From NCBI GenBank assembly GCA_039583875.1, contig CM077162.1:170209220-170273219 (forward strand): a DNA stretch of 64,000 bases, written 5' to 3'. Shown here piece by piece: positions 33,938 through 45,099 of this stretch (positions are counted from its first letter, which is position 1; every line of letters begins with the position of its first letter). The notes under the pieces are model-generated. The model did no database searches and was not told where the DNA came from. It saw only the letters and a program-made list of their open reading frames with translations. Position numbers and translations under genes: made by a program. This stretch comes from Platanthera guangdongensis (Eukaryota; Streptophyta; Magnoliopsida; Asparagales; Orchidaceae).

Positions 33938-35887
33938 TGTAATACCCGAACAATTATATAATACCCGAACAATTATACATGTTTATATTTTGTAAAATAA
34001 AAATATTATGTGAATACTCCCCGATGAGGAAAGAACAAACTTACTGTAATTGTTGAACCGGTTGGACCGGTAAGGTGACCGGCTGCTTTTAGTTCAGCGG
34101 TGGCCTATTTTCCCGTGCTTTATATTATCGGGTTTAATTCATGTCTCTTCATTTCGATGGAAGAAACCACGGAAGCCGCTACCGCCGCTTGCTCTATCGG
34201 GCTCGATTCTTCTCCGATTTCTGTGATTTTTCTTTCAATTGTGAGGTAATCTCCTTCCCTCAACTCCTCGTGTCGATTTTGCAGTTGGTGTATGGATTTT
34301 TGATGGGTGAAAACCCTAGGGTTTGGGGTTTTGGTTTTCTTCACCTCCTTATAATTAAAAGTTCTGAAACCCTAGACCCATTGTTGGGAGAGATGAAACT
34401 AGGGTTTCATGTGGAGTTTGGTTGTCTTGATCTCCTTATATGTATATGTGTGCCGGTTGTGCTTGGACAGTGCTGTGTGTATGTGTGTATGCCGGCTGGA
34501 CTGTGTGTGTGCCGGTTGTGCTTGGACAGTGCTGTGTGTATGTGTGTATACCGGCTAGACTATATAAATTTCCATGATGCTAGATTATGTTTGGGCTGCT
34601 GTGTTGGCTGTCCGACCATTTTTGAAGGGAATTATACTGAATATGAGCTGTTGTTCACAACACTTGGTGTTGTCATAGTGACAACCCTTGCGGTTGTGGA
34701 TCAGAGCAACATGGATTTGAATGATACACGGTCAATTTGAGTCACGCACGTCCTTTCCTAGACAACTCCTAGATGTCGTAGTTGTAACCGTCGTAGGAGT
34801 CAGCTCGTAATTATTAAGGCGCAATCCTAAGGTAAATGATATTTTTGATACTGCAGAGAATGACGTCCGGCGATAGGCGCGATGTGACTCCTTTGAGGGA
34901 CAAGGGCAAAGGAAAAGTTTGGGTGAGTCCTTACTACTTTCTGGTGAACTGTTAAGCTAAGTACTTCTTGTTTTTATCACTGAATATATGAATCGCCGAA
35001 AACGCTAACTTGGTTTAGCGAGCGATAAATTTCTGAGGGGAAAACATTCACATAAATCCTATTTGTTAAGCAAATGAAATGAATCGAAAAGATAGAATTG
35101 AATTGAAAATTTAGATAGCGTCGACGCATCGAGAAGCTAAGGGTCGGCCTAGTAGGGGGGGATACTTCAGACTCCTACACCTCGTGAGAGGGGTAGAACT
35201 CTCACACCTCGTAGGAGGGGTCGAACTCCTATAGAAGATGAAGAGAATCCAATTTAGGAGGCGTGGAAGCCCGCTGCGTGTGAGAGCGCCCTAAAGAGGA
35301 TATTGATATGAAGGGTCGACGGACCCAGATGATTGAGATAATTAAATGACCCTTAGTATTTCGAGGAACGCATTGCGAAATAATGGAAATTTGATAAGAA
35401 ATATGATAAATGAAATATGAATTGATATGAGAATAGAATTGTTGATTTTTCTTAGAGACATGTTCTTATTTATTTCTTGCTGCTGACTCTCTTGTCTACT
35501 TGCAGTGTAAAAGTTCGGGTAAGGGTAAGGAATTCACTTAGTTTTCAAAACTAATTGGTTCCAACTTTTTCCTTCAGGAGCCGGGTACCAGCGTACTAGA
35601 CCCCGCTAGGCGGGCTCATGCAGATGCAGATCGAAGACCAACTGATGACGTGGATCGTCCATGGGTTAGCTTAAGTTTTTCCTTGTACTATTGATAACTA
35701 GTTGGAATGTAATACATGTAGTTATTTCTGTACCTGATATTAATATAGTGAATATATTCTGTTCATAAATGATCTGTGATGTTTTATTTTCTCTGGTACA
35801 CCCCTATTCTTAAACTGCTGCGTATGGTTATATGAAAAGATCCTCTCTGAAAGAATGAATCCAATTGTGGCGGATTTGGCCGTTACA
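33938..35887 (+). repeat. 5' LTR of the nested Tekay-like element
   Basis: 1,950 bp. It starts with a near tandem copy of AATACCCGAACAATTATA. About 34450-34555 contains a 66-bp tandem duplication (GTGTGCCGGTTGTGC...). Around 35170-35235, CTCCTACACCTCGTGAGAG-type inverted segments occur. An ORF at 34141-34740 inside has no recognisable domain. Confidence 0.88.
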
Positions 35888-36273
35888 ATTAAATGATATC
35901 AGAGGGAGGTTTTCATAGGGCGTGTAACGCAGAGAGTACCAGAATGGAAAATAAACTCACAATGATGACCATTGCATATCAGAATATACTGAACTGTCTT
36001 TTGGTTTGTTTTCCTTAGGAATCGTTTCAAGTATATTCGAGCCGCAGAATGCGAGAGGCTCTGAATGAACCTTAGAATTCTGGTGATTCCAGGTCAGAAG
36101 AAAGTGTGAGTGGACGACAGTCTACCTCACTTCATATCGCCGATATTGCCCAAGCTATCGCTGAGGCAATTAGATTGGTTCGGGACACCCCTCCAGTTGT
36201 GCCTCCTCATGGAGTAACCCCAGTGGTTCCAGCTGTGCCTCATCCAATAGTTGTGTAACCGCAGCAACCTCGC

Positions 36274-37446
36274 TTGCTTGAAACTGATATGAAGAAATTT
36301 TTGGAATTGAAACCGCCGACTTTTCGTGGTGGTTTGTCTCTGATCGAGACAGAAGACTGGATCCTGCGGATTGAAACAATATTTGATACGATGCGGTGCC
36401 CTGCGGAGAGGAAAGTGGAGTTGGTCGTTTTTCTGTTGGAAGGAGAGGCTAAGAGATGGTGGGTAAACTTAATGAAAGGGAAGTTTCAGACTCGTGGTTT
36501 GGCAAATGTGACTTGGGCAGAGTTTGTTCGGGAATTTATAAAGTGGTTTGTGTCGCGGACGGAAAAGAGACAGCTACAGGAGAAGTTCTTGCGATTAGTT
36601 CAAGGAAGCCGCTCCGTCCTTCAATATGAAGCCGAATTTTCCAGCTTGACATACTATGCAGAGTCGGCTGTGGCGACTGAAGAAGCTCGTTGCTTACGGT
36701 TCCTGGAAGGATTGCGGGATGATATCCGCGCTTCAGTGGTTTCATTTGATATTACGGAATATGCACTACTGGTGGAGAAAGCTCGGTTGGTCGAGTTAGA
36801 TACTGAAAAGAGGCAAAGAAGGACAGAAATGAGGAAGAGATTCAAAGAAGGTACTAGCAAAAAAAAATCGGGCAGAACAGGAGAAGCCCCTTGGAAGAAG
36901 AAGAAGCAGCAACAGTCAGTGTCGACTGGTAGCACCCAAATGTCCCAAACAACGGCGACCAAATGTACCAAATGTGGCAAGATGCACAAAAGGGAATGCT
37001 TGACTGGAGTTTGCTTCTACTGTCGCCAGCCGGGCCATCGTCTAGAGGATTGTCCGAAGCTGCAAAGGGATGACAGTTTGAGGGGAGCTCCAGCCTTACC
37101 GCCTCAGAAAATGTATCATATTGGAACTTCCAGGGAAGGGGAGTCGATAGCATCGGCTCCCGCTGAAGGGGCCAGAGATGAGAGGCTGATTCAGGCCCGA
37201 GTTTTCAATCTCGGTCAACAAGAGGCAAAGGTAGATGGTACGGTTGTTACAGGTATGGTACTTGTGCATGATCAAGTTTTGAAAGTTTTATTCGATACTG
37301 GTGTCAGTCAATCGTTCATTTCAACATCTATTTTGGAATCAATTCATGTACAACCATATCATATTGCTCAACCGTTGAGCGTATTGCTACCAAATAATAC
37401 GGTTTTGATGACAAAAGAGCGAGTTGTACTCTCACTACTTTTTTAA
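36274..37446 (+). pseudogene. Tekay-like gag, zinc knuckle and protease, nearly intact
   Basis: 390 codons, but the true start lies upstream beyond a stop at about 36256-36258 (sequence before it, ADIAQAIAEAIRL, is in frame). The gag core reads LKPPTFRGG, then LEGEAKRWWVN and WAEFVREF. A zinc knuckle CFYCRQPGHRLEDCP lies at about residue 247-261. The protease site reads LFDTGVSQSFIS at about residue 346. It has DTG where most plant gypsy proteases have DSG; DTG is also a valid aspartic protease triad. The frame is lost at about 37430-37446 (1-nt shift) and continues in the next ORF. Confidence 0.85.
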
Positions 37447-38340
37447 TGATAAACGAATTGGAACCGATGTTGCGGTCTTGCCGTTGGTTGAGTATGATAT
37501 CATCCTTGGTATGGATTGGCTATTGGATCGAGAAGCCGTTATTAACTGTAAAACGAAAGAGGTGCCATTCAAATGTCTAGATGGAAGTCCGATGATCTAC
37601 CAAGGGTTGGGCGAAGTTGCCAAAATTAGTATTTCGGCTATGAAAGCCAACAAAATGGTACGGAAAGGTTGTGAGGCCATTTTGGTAATGATTAAAGAAA
37701 TGAAAGAAGAAAAGAAAGAAATTACGGCTGTGCCCGTGGTACGGGACTACGTAGATGTATTTCCAGAAGAGTTACCCGGTGTGCCTCCAGCCAGAGAAGT
37801 TGAATTTGAAATTAAAGTGATCGAAGGAGCTACTCCAGTTGCAAAAACTCCTTATCGAATGACACCAAAAGAATTGGCAGAATTGAAAGTGCAATTCCAA
37901 GAATTGCTTGATAAAAAATTTATCCGACCGAGTACGTCACCTTGGGGAGCTCCAGTATTATTTGTGAAAAAGAAGGAAGGATCTCTCCGTCTGTGCGTCG
38001 ATTATCGCGAACTGAATAAGTTAACCATAAAAAATAAATACCATCTGCTGGGTATTGACGATTTATTCGATCAGCTGGTCGGTGCACGTATCTTTTCTAA
38101 AATTGATCTTCGATCAGGATATCACCAGCTAAGAATTCGACAGGAAGATGTTTTCAAGACAGCATTCAGTACCAGGTATGAGCATTTTGAATTTGATGTT
38201 ATGCATTTTGGCCTAACGAATGCTCCTGCAGCTTTTATGGCCTTGATGAATAGTGTGTTTAAGGCATTTTTGGAGCAGTTTGTGATTGTTTTAATCGATG
38301 ATATCTTGATTTATTCAAAAACAAAGAAGAGCATGCCCAA
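37447..38340 (+). pseudogene. Tekay-like protease end and reverse transcriptase
   Basis: Continues from the frameshift at about 37440 with [17 protein letters not shown] motifs follow in order: [58 protein letters not shown] and the catalytic [11 protein letters not shown] (normally YVDD or FIDD in gypsy, here IDD retained). A second frameshift just after SKT (about 38320) moves coding to the next frame. RT copies the element RNA into cDNA in the virus-like particle. Disabled here by two frameshifts. Confidence 0.88.
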
Positions 38341-39219
38341 CATCTGCATCAAGTCTTACACACATTGAGGGAGCAACAATTGTATGCTAAATTCTCAAAG
38401 TGTGCGTTTTGGTTGACTGAGGTGGTCTTTCTAGGTCATGTAATTACTGCAGAAGGGTTGGCTGTCGATCCTGCTAAAATTGAAGCAATCCTCAACTGGA
38501 CCCGACCGAAATCTGTAACTGAGGTACGAAGCTTCTTAGGCTTAGCTGGCTATTATCGAAAATTTGTCAAAGACTTTTCGAAGCTAGCATTACCTTTGAC
38601 ACATCTGACACGAAAGAACGTAGTGTTTACATGGGGAGATGAGTGTCATCAAGCGTTCAAAGCGTTAAAGGAAAGATTAACAACAGCGTCAGTGTTGGTG
38701 ATGCCTGAAGGCTCCCATGGTTTTCAAATATATAGCGATGCGTCCTATAAAGGATTGGGTTGCGTGTTAATGCAGCATGGAAAGGTGATTGCATTTGCTT
38801 CTCGACAATTAAAGGATGCTGAAAAGAATTATCCAACACATGATTTGGAATTAGCTGCTGTTGTATTTGCATTAAAAATTCGGCGTCACTACCTGTATGG
38901 TATTCGATGCGAGATCTTTACAGATCATAAAAGTTTGAAATATATCTTTGATCAACGGGAAATTAATTTGCGCCAACGAAGATGGCTAAAATTTATTAAA
39001 GATTATGATCTAGATATTCAATACCATCCAGGTAAGGCAAATGTGGTCGCAGATGCCTTAAGCAGGAAAAATATTGCTGCAATGTTCGTGACACCACGAT
39101 ATAATAAGAAGCTTTTGTATATGCTTCAGGATATGGGAATCTGCACGATATTTACGCCTGAAGAAAAGCAAACACAGCTATGTCAGATGCGGATTCAATA
39201 TTCGCTTAAAGAGAATTCA
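38341..39219 (+). pseudogene. Tekay-like RT connection and RNase H
   Basis: The frame from 38341 continues RT ([38 protein letters not shown]). It then runs into RNase H ([48 protein letters not shown]) and ends with [16 protein letters not shown]. The D, E and D residues of RNase H are present. Coding stops being element-like near 39210, where the deletion joins it to the LTR remnant; the integrase is missing. Confidence 0.88.
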
Positions 39220-39258
39220 GAAAGAATGAATCCAATTGTGGCGGATTTGGCCGTTACA
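39220..39258 (+). repeat. 39-bp remnant of the 3' LTR of the nested Tekay-like element
   Basis: GAAAGAATGAATCC...GCCGTTACA, identical to 35849-35887, followed by the target duplication ACCGC. Confidence 0.9.
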
Positions 39259-39263
39259 ACCGC

Positions 39264-39928
39264 CGCATATGGGTTACAATCCTAACGTGCAAGGAACTCG
39301 AAAAAGTGCTGTGGAAGAGATGATGAAGAACTTTGTGGAGATGGCCCAATCTAATATGGCCACTCAAACCGCATCTATGGGGAACTTGGAGACACAACTG
39401 GGTCAACTGGCCCTTGCGTTCTCCGAGCGTACTCGCGGCACCTTCCCTAGTGACACGGAGAAAAATTCCCGTGAGCAAGAGAAGAGTGCTGGGGATGCGG
39501 AGGAGTGCGAAAATAATGAATTGGCCATCAAATGTGAGATCAATGCGGTAGAGAAAATAGCTCTATGCGATTTTGGATCATCCTGCAACATTCTTGCTTT
39601 GCAAGATGTGGAAAAATTAAATTTAAGTATCGAATCTGAAGTCCAGAAATCTCTAGTGCTAGCGAATGGATCGGTAGTTAAGACCGATGGTGAGATCAAA
39701 GATGTGGAAGTAATTATGAATGGGGTTGTTGTAGTCACTGACTTTCAAGTTTTAGGACCTGTGGGTAACACGTCAAAACCCATCTTAGGACTCCCATTCC
39801 TGAAAGCCAATGAAGCTACTTTGCAATTCAATGTGTGTGGTGTCACTTTGGCTCCTAAGGTCAATCTGACTCTACCATCTTCATCTCCCCATATTTGTTC
39901 AAATGAACATGGAGAATTTTGCAATTAA
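39264..39928 (+). pseudogene. Athila-like gag end and protease, after the nested insertion
   Basis: The Athila frame resumes with [20 protein letters not shown] and a QTASMGNLETQLGQLA segment typical of Athila gag. A Lys/Glu-rich stretch follows, then an aspartic protease-like domain (CDFGSSCNILA, LVLANGSVVKTDGEIKDV, VLGPVGNTSKPILGLPFL). The active-site triplet is D-F-G where relatives have D-L-G-A-S, and the following Ser-Ser-Cys is unusual, so activity is doubtful. The ORF ends at 39928 without going on to RT. Confidence 0.8.
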
Positions 39929-41669
39929 ATGACTCGTTATCTAACAATGTGTCTAGTGCTGCTAAGACAGGTTTTCCACTGAAGGAATGTGAGCAGGTTA
40001 AGAAAGTGATCGAACCGCTGTCGGTAGCTGAAGGAGAGATAGAGACGGAGTCACTTGACGTGAAATAAGATTTCGTTGAGAGGACACATGAGCTGAGCAC
40101 GCCGGTTGATAGCGTGCAGAAAACTGAATTAAAAACTTCTATTTGTTTGAACAAAGTTTGTAAAACAATTAAACAGGTAACTTGGGCTGATCTTTCACCC
40201 GCTGCGGGTGAGGAAAGGATGCCCCCCAGATGCGAAAGATAAACTTGTTGCTGAATTGCTGGGTGTGATCATACCACCTTGGCGATCCCCTTCTGTGGAT
40301 CTGAAACGAAAGGAGCTGCTCCTGCGCAAGGCGCAGAATTTTGCCCGCCGGCGTGAGAAGGACAAGGTTAGGGACAGGGGAGACTCGTCTTCCCTGGGCC
40401 TAAAGCCTTCACCTCGTCCTCATCTCGCGTGGCTGGGGGGATCTATCACAAATCAGCGTTCGGCTGAGGAGTGAAGGATCTGCTTGGTTTTCCTTTGCTG
40501 CTTTTTCTAGTTTCATCTTCTGCTTACTGCTGCGTGTATTTGTAGACCTTTCTCATTATGTTTTGAACTTATTCCCTGAACAATATTTATATAACTGCTA
40601 ATACAGGTATTTGGTCCAACTTAAGGATTGTAAAGAAAGAGGCTTATGGGGAGACAACCCAATTTTGCCGCTTTTAATTTATTCATATAGGCTGCTGGAA
40701 TATATGTTTTGAGTATGCGTGGTTGGAGATATTCTCATATGCATGTGGAGTTAGTTTGAGCCGTGGACTGTCTGCTGAAATTATCGCCAATCTTCTCGTA
40801 TACTCATTTGCTGAGCATGGGGTAACCACTTCCCTCAACTTTCATTTTTCTGTTTTTATTACAAATCATGGTTAGATTGTTTAGCATAAGTCTGGTGGGG
40901 GAAAATTTCGTGAGTTACCTTTGCACATGCAATTGCATACCATAAGAGTATTTTCATTTTCAGTTTTTATTTTATCATGACAGCATTGTGCACCTACACC
41001 GCATGAGCACGCACTTAAGCACGCGTTCGGCCCAAGTTTAATTTATTTCTTTTGTGTTAACTTTAAGATAGTGGTGCTGGCTTAGGATTTTAGGATAAGG
41101 TAGTGTGAAACTCGTGCAGTGCTCCTAATCGAAGACTCATGGTGTATAGAAATAGTATAGATTTAATTTTTCTTTATGCTCGTAGATTTATGCTTTTCTG
41201 CATTTGTAAATAATGTTTGTACTACTCAAAACTGTGGAATCTAGAGCAATCGAACAGTAGTGTAGGAATGTGTGTAGCCGCCACTAGCCTCGTATTGCTC
41301 GAGTCGGGAGGAAGGATCATTTTTCTCGGTGCCTAAGAACTTGCCTCAAGCTGCTCTCAAAGGATTGGTGCACGTTTATTCTAGCGTGAGCGTGATGTAG
41401 GCCATCTTTTTGGCCTGGTTGAGCCTTGTTCACAGTCCTAACGTTAATCCTTGTTAGCCCATTTTGTGTCTACTCATCCTTTTGATTTAGCCCCACTACG
41501 CGATCATCAAGGCCTTAAAGCTTTGCCCAGTTGCATACCCCTATTTCGCTATAGTAGTTTGATACTTCTTCCATTGGTGTTGTGGCTGTGATATTTCTTT
41601 GTGGTTGTGTGGTGAAATTATTTTGAAATTTTGGGCTGACTGTGCATTGTAAAAATAAAAAGTCTAAAA

Positions 41670-41671
<2 letters not shown>
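39929..41671 (+). other. Athila-like internal non-coding region replacing pol
   Basis: No RT, RNase H or integrase motif in any frame. A short open frame at 40208-40474 is Lys/Arg-rich and unrecognised. GGGGAGACAACCCAATTT (about 40649-40666) resembles the sequence commonly found in the non-coding regions of Athila elements. Confidence 0.55.

Positions 41672-41757
<86 letters not shown>
41672..41757 (+). repeat. (TA)n microsatellite, 86 bp
   Basis: Uninterrupted alternating TA between GAAAAAG-like sequence and GTGCAGATG. The Tyr-Ile repeat ORFs here are artefacts of it. Confidence 0.97.
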
Positions 41758-41760
<3 letters not shown>

Positions 41761-42166
41761 CAGATGATATAAAAGAAGAAAGTGGAAATGCATAGTTTGT
41801 GGTGGTAGGTAGTGCACACACCCGTGTTGTCAAGTTCAAGTCTGGTGGTGTGGTGCACCGGCATGTTTTGTAGGCAAGAGGATTGCATTGGTTTGAGCTC
41901 TTTTGGGATGTGCGTAGCCATCGTTCTTACCCCTTTTACATCCTTACCTACGTATTTACCTAAACCCCACTTTTACCCTAAAGTCCTACGGCTTCGTGCT
42001 TGAGTCATACTAGCTCTGTGGAGAAAGTGCGAACGGGCAAGCTATCTATGTTGTTTTTCGATTTCTCGGTTTACCTTATTTTTAAAATCTTTAAGCCAGC
42101 TATCTATTTTCTAGTACACGGAGGGATGATTTGCTCGGGACGAGCAAATATTTAAGTCTCGTGGTG

Positions 42167-43829
42167 TGATGAGTTCGATATTTATAGGGTTTTTCGGACT
42201 CATTTGTGCTTATTTTCTCACTCGTGCACTGCATTTCAACAGGATATCGGTTATATTAGCATCGTTCGGTCATGAACCATTTTGTGCACTGTTTTGGCCC
42301 GAGAGTGTGCAATTGCGCATTCTGTTATTGGGGGTATGCTCATGGTGATCCCCATGGCTCTTTCCTGCTGTTTTCTTAGCTGGATATTTGTTGCTGGGAG
42401 TTTGTGCTCCAGTTTTGGTTTTGTTGTGCGGGTGGTGCGTTTTTTTCCCAAAGGCAGTAATTCTGTCTTAAGGAAAACGCACGGTCGTGCGTTTCTTTCA
42501 CGCATAGTTTGCGCCAGATCGTGCGTTTTAGTCAGCTGGAAGAACGTCGAGCCGAGCTCGACGAATTTTGTCGAGCTGAGTTCGACGATCCTCACGAACG
42601 GTTGACGCACGGTTTCTTTGAAACCATGCGTGAAGGAAACGCACGGTTTTCCTGTAGCTTTCTTATTTGTGCCTTCTGTGGTTAATCGTGCGTTTTGTTC
42701 ACGTACAGGCGGCATCGCCCGTGCGCAAGTAAACACACGGTTTCCCTTTATGTCCCTGTATTCCAGCTCTCTGTCGCTACCCGTGCGATGTCCTTTACGC
42801 ACGAGAGGAACTGGCCGTGCGCGAGGGAAAACACACGGGTCAACGCTTCTCCTTCCGCAGGCTTGAGCTAGAAGTTAATATCGCACGGTTTGCGCACGGT
42901 CGTGCGCCAATCCGTGTGTTCCTATTTTTTTGACCTGCTTCTATTTAAAGCACAAATTTCTTCTTCTTGGAGGGGAGTTTTGATTGAGTCCGACCCAGCC
43001 GCCGTTTTCTGCTCTTTTGAGCGGGGAAATTTTCCCCTAGCCGTCATTTTCTCTCTCCTCCTTGGAGAGTTGATCCGGCCACCATTTCTACTCCCAGAGC
43101 TCGCAACTTCTTCACCTCCGGCCACCACTGTCATCTCCAAGCTCCAAGCTCCATGTCAAGCTCAAAGGTTGCTGCATCCATGAAGTTCTCCGGTTAGAAC
43201 CGGCCAGCGATCATTCACGAAGAAGACGGGATATTCGAAGGAAGTGATAGCCCTTTTTGATTCCCGGAGACCGAGCTCGGACAAGGCCCGACAACCCTCG
43301 ACTCCGGCCGTGAATCTCGGAAATCCTTCGTGCGTTTGGTTGTTTCTCTTCACCTTTGCTTGTAGTATTTCCTTTTTCTTAATATTTGGAGAGTTTGAAT
43401 GCTGTGTACGAATATTATTAGCTTGAATATTTCAGCATGTTTAGGTGTTGATTTATTTTAGTTCTGCATATTGTTGTGAAACTTCAGATTTTCTCTTGTG
43501 TTAGTTGCGATTGTGCCGTTCTAGCGATTGCTAGAAGCGTGCGTTACGAAGAGGTGATTGCGACCCTCATTAGCTCATCAATCTTCCCTTTTACTCTCTA
43601 GAGTAATCCACCAAAGAGACGCGGTGACGGCTACCCGCAATAGTTTTCTTATTGTGGTTAACTTAGGAATCCAAATCAAAAATCCCCTTTGGTTACTTTC
43701 CCGCTTGCAATCCCTTTTTCATATAGCAAAATCACACTCCCTACTTGCACTACTTGAGAGATTGATATCCGGGGATTCAAATCCTCACATTATTACTTGA
43801 CTACGATCGGTACACTTGTCGTCGCATCA
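42167..43829 (+). repeat. 3' LTR of the Athila-like element
   Basis: 1,663 bp, TGATGAGTTCGAT...GTCGCATCA, uninterrupted. It is preceded by CTCGGGACGAGCAAATATTTAAG, the usual sequence before Athila 3' LTRs. Dyad-rich block 42474-42745: ACGCACGGTCGTGCGT, TCGAGCCGAGCTCGACGA, TCGAGCTGAGTTCGACGA. TATA-like CTATTTAAAG at 42941-42950. Confidence 0.92.
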
Positions 43830-44500
43830 TTAGCGAGTGGTCAGAGCATCGAATTCGGGGGTGTCACTGATTGGTTGGCAGTGAAGGGAGGACCTTCGAA
43901 CTTAGGCAATCGCGAGGGGGCAGGCCCTTACAGTGACATGACCTATCGCTGGGATAAAGGCAAACCTTCGATCCGGGGCAGTGAGATGTCACAGGGGATG
44001 AGGCCCGGGAAGACGGCGAGTGGAAAATTTTACGAGCCACTGGCGAACGCGAAGGGGGTAGACCCTGGCGTCTTCATGACCTACTGCGGGGGAGAAGGGA
44101 GGACCTTCGATCCTAAGCAGTGAGAGGTTAGTGTTGTGAGTGCGTTGCCCAGGGGCAAGTGTTGTGAGCATGCTCCCTGGAGGCAGGTGTTGTTAATGAG
44201 CGCGCTGCCAGGAGGCAGGTGTTTTGAGTGCGCTGCCCGGAGGCAGGTGTTGTGAGCTCACTTCCCGGAGGCAGGTGTTGTTAATGAGCGCGCTGCTCGG
44301 AGGCAGGTGTTGTGAGCGCACTGCTCGGAAGCAGGTGTTGTTATTGAGCGCGATGCCCGAAGTCAAGTGTTGTTAATAAACGTGCTACTCGAAGGCAAGT
44401 GTTGTTAATGAGCGCGCTACCCGGAGATAGGTGTTTTGAGCGTGCAGCTAGGTGGCAGGTATTGTTAATGAGCGTGCTGCTCGGAGGTAGGTGTTGTGAG

Positions 44501-45099
44501 TGTCAGACCCAGGCCCGGCTCGAGGAGTCTTAATGGGACCCGACTGGTTCAACCGTGAGGGCTGCAGCCCAAGTGAGCCTTAATATCACTCCGCAACCCT
44601 TGATACGGAGCCTTAATATCACTCTGCATCACCAACTGAGCTGTTAAACAGGCCAACACTGCGCTGTGCTGATAAACAGGCCAGAAAACCGTTGGGTCAC
44701 TTGGGTTGGAGCCCTCACGGTTGAACCAATCGGGTCCCATTAAGACTCCTCAAGCCGGGCCCGAGTCGTGACAAAAAAGTGCACTTTTTTTGTCACGTCC
44801 CAGGCCCGGCTCGAGGAGTCTTAATGGGACCCGACTGGTTCAACTGTGAGGGCTGCAGACCCAGTGACCCCAACGCATTTTTGGCCTGTTTATCAGCGCA
44901 GCGCGGTGTTGGCGATGGGTCTCGAACCCGCAACCCTTGATAAGCAGCCTTAATATCACTCATCATCACCAACTGAGTTGCAGCCTACCGCCCAGAGAAA
45001 CATGTGCGGAGGAGGGTTGAGGTTAGTTGGTCCTGCAAGCTCTCACGATTACCAGTTGGGTCCTACTAAGCCTCCTAGCGTCGGGCCTGGGCTATGACA
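44501..45099. mobile_element. Unclassified terminal-inverted-repeat element, tandem dimer
   Basis: Starts TGTCAGACCCAGGCCCG and ends GGGCCTGGGCTATGACA, with 5-bp flanks GTGAG (44496-44500 and 45100-45104) in the satellite. Inverted arms of about 65-70 bp lie at 44501-44570, about 44705-44774, about 44793-44862 and about 45026-45099, so it is two units back to back. They are joined by a palindrome TGACAAAAAAGTGCACTTTT (from about 44769). The insides of both units are related to each other and contain a tRNA-like segment. No ORF, so it is non-autonomous. TSD length and ends do not fit hAT, CACTA, PIF or Mutator. Confidence 0.7.
44905..44991 (-). other. tRNA-like segment inside the TIR dimer
   Basis: On the minus strand GGTAGGCTGCAACTCAGTTGG (A-box-like, 44969-44980) is followed 40-45 nt later by GGGTTCGAGACCC (B-box-like, 44917-44929). 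The spacing fits a pol III internal promoter as in tRNA-derived SINEs. It is not a functional tRNA gene by eye. Confidence 0.5.

Larger units (their letters stand above)
33938..39258 (+). mobile_element. Tekay-like gypsy element nested in Athila gag, 3' half deleted
   Basis: The 5' LTR is 33938-35887 (TGTAATACCC...GCCGTTACA). A perfect target duplication ACCGC lies at 33933-33937 and 39259-39263. The 3' LTR is reduced to its last 39 bp (39220-39258), which match 35849-35887. gag, protease, RT and RNase H are present; the whole integrase and most of the 3' LTR are gone. The duplication proves a once-complete insertion followed by an internal deletion. The primer-binding site (TGATATCAGAGG, about 35894) is of the initiator tRNA-Met type. 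Confidence 0.92.
25849..43829 (+). mobile_element. Athila-like Ty3/gypsy element, itself carrying two nested insertions
   Basis: The 5' LTR is 25849-32612 (interrupted) and the 3' LTR 42167-43829. Flanks GTAGC (25844-25848) and TTAGC (43830-43834) form a 5-bp duplication with one change. The primer-binding site GTTTTTGGCGTCGTTGCC follows the 5' LTR. gag with CCHC knuckle and an aspartic protease region remain. RT, RNase H and integrase are gone, and about 2 kb of non-coding sequence precede the 3' LTR. Without the inserts it would be about 7.5 kb, far below a full Athila element, so it is a deletion derivative. Confidence 0.88.

Noticed and set aside
34141..34740. 199-codon ORF as a possible gene
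   Set aside because: It lies wholly inside the Tekay 5' LTR, has no recognisable domain and runs through a tandem duplication.
41515..41921. Tyr-Ile repeat proteins
   Set aside because: Translations of the (TA)n microsatellite.
44905..44991. Functional tRNA gene
   Set aside because: A- and B-box-like sequences exist but no convincing acceptor stem or anticodon arm; better read as a tRNA-derived repeat.
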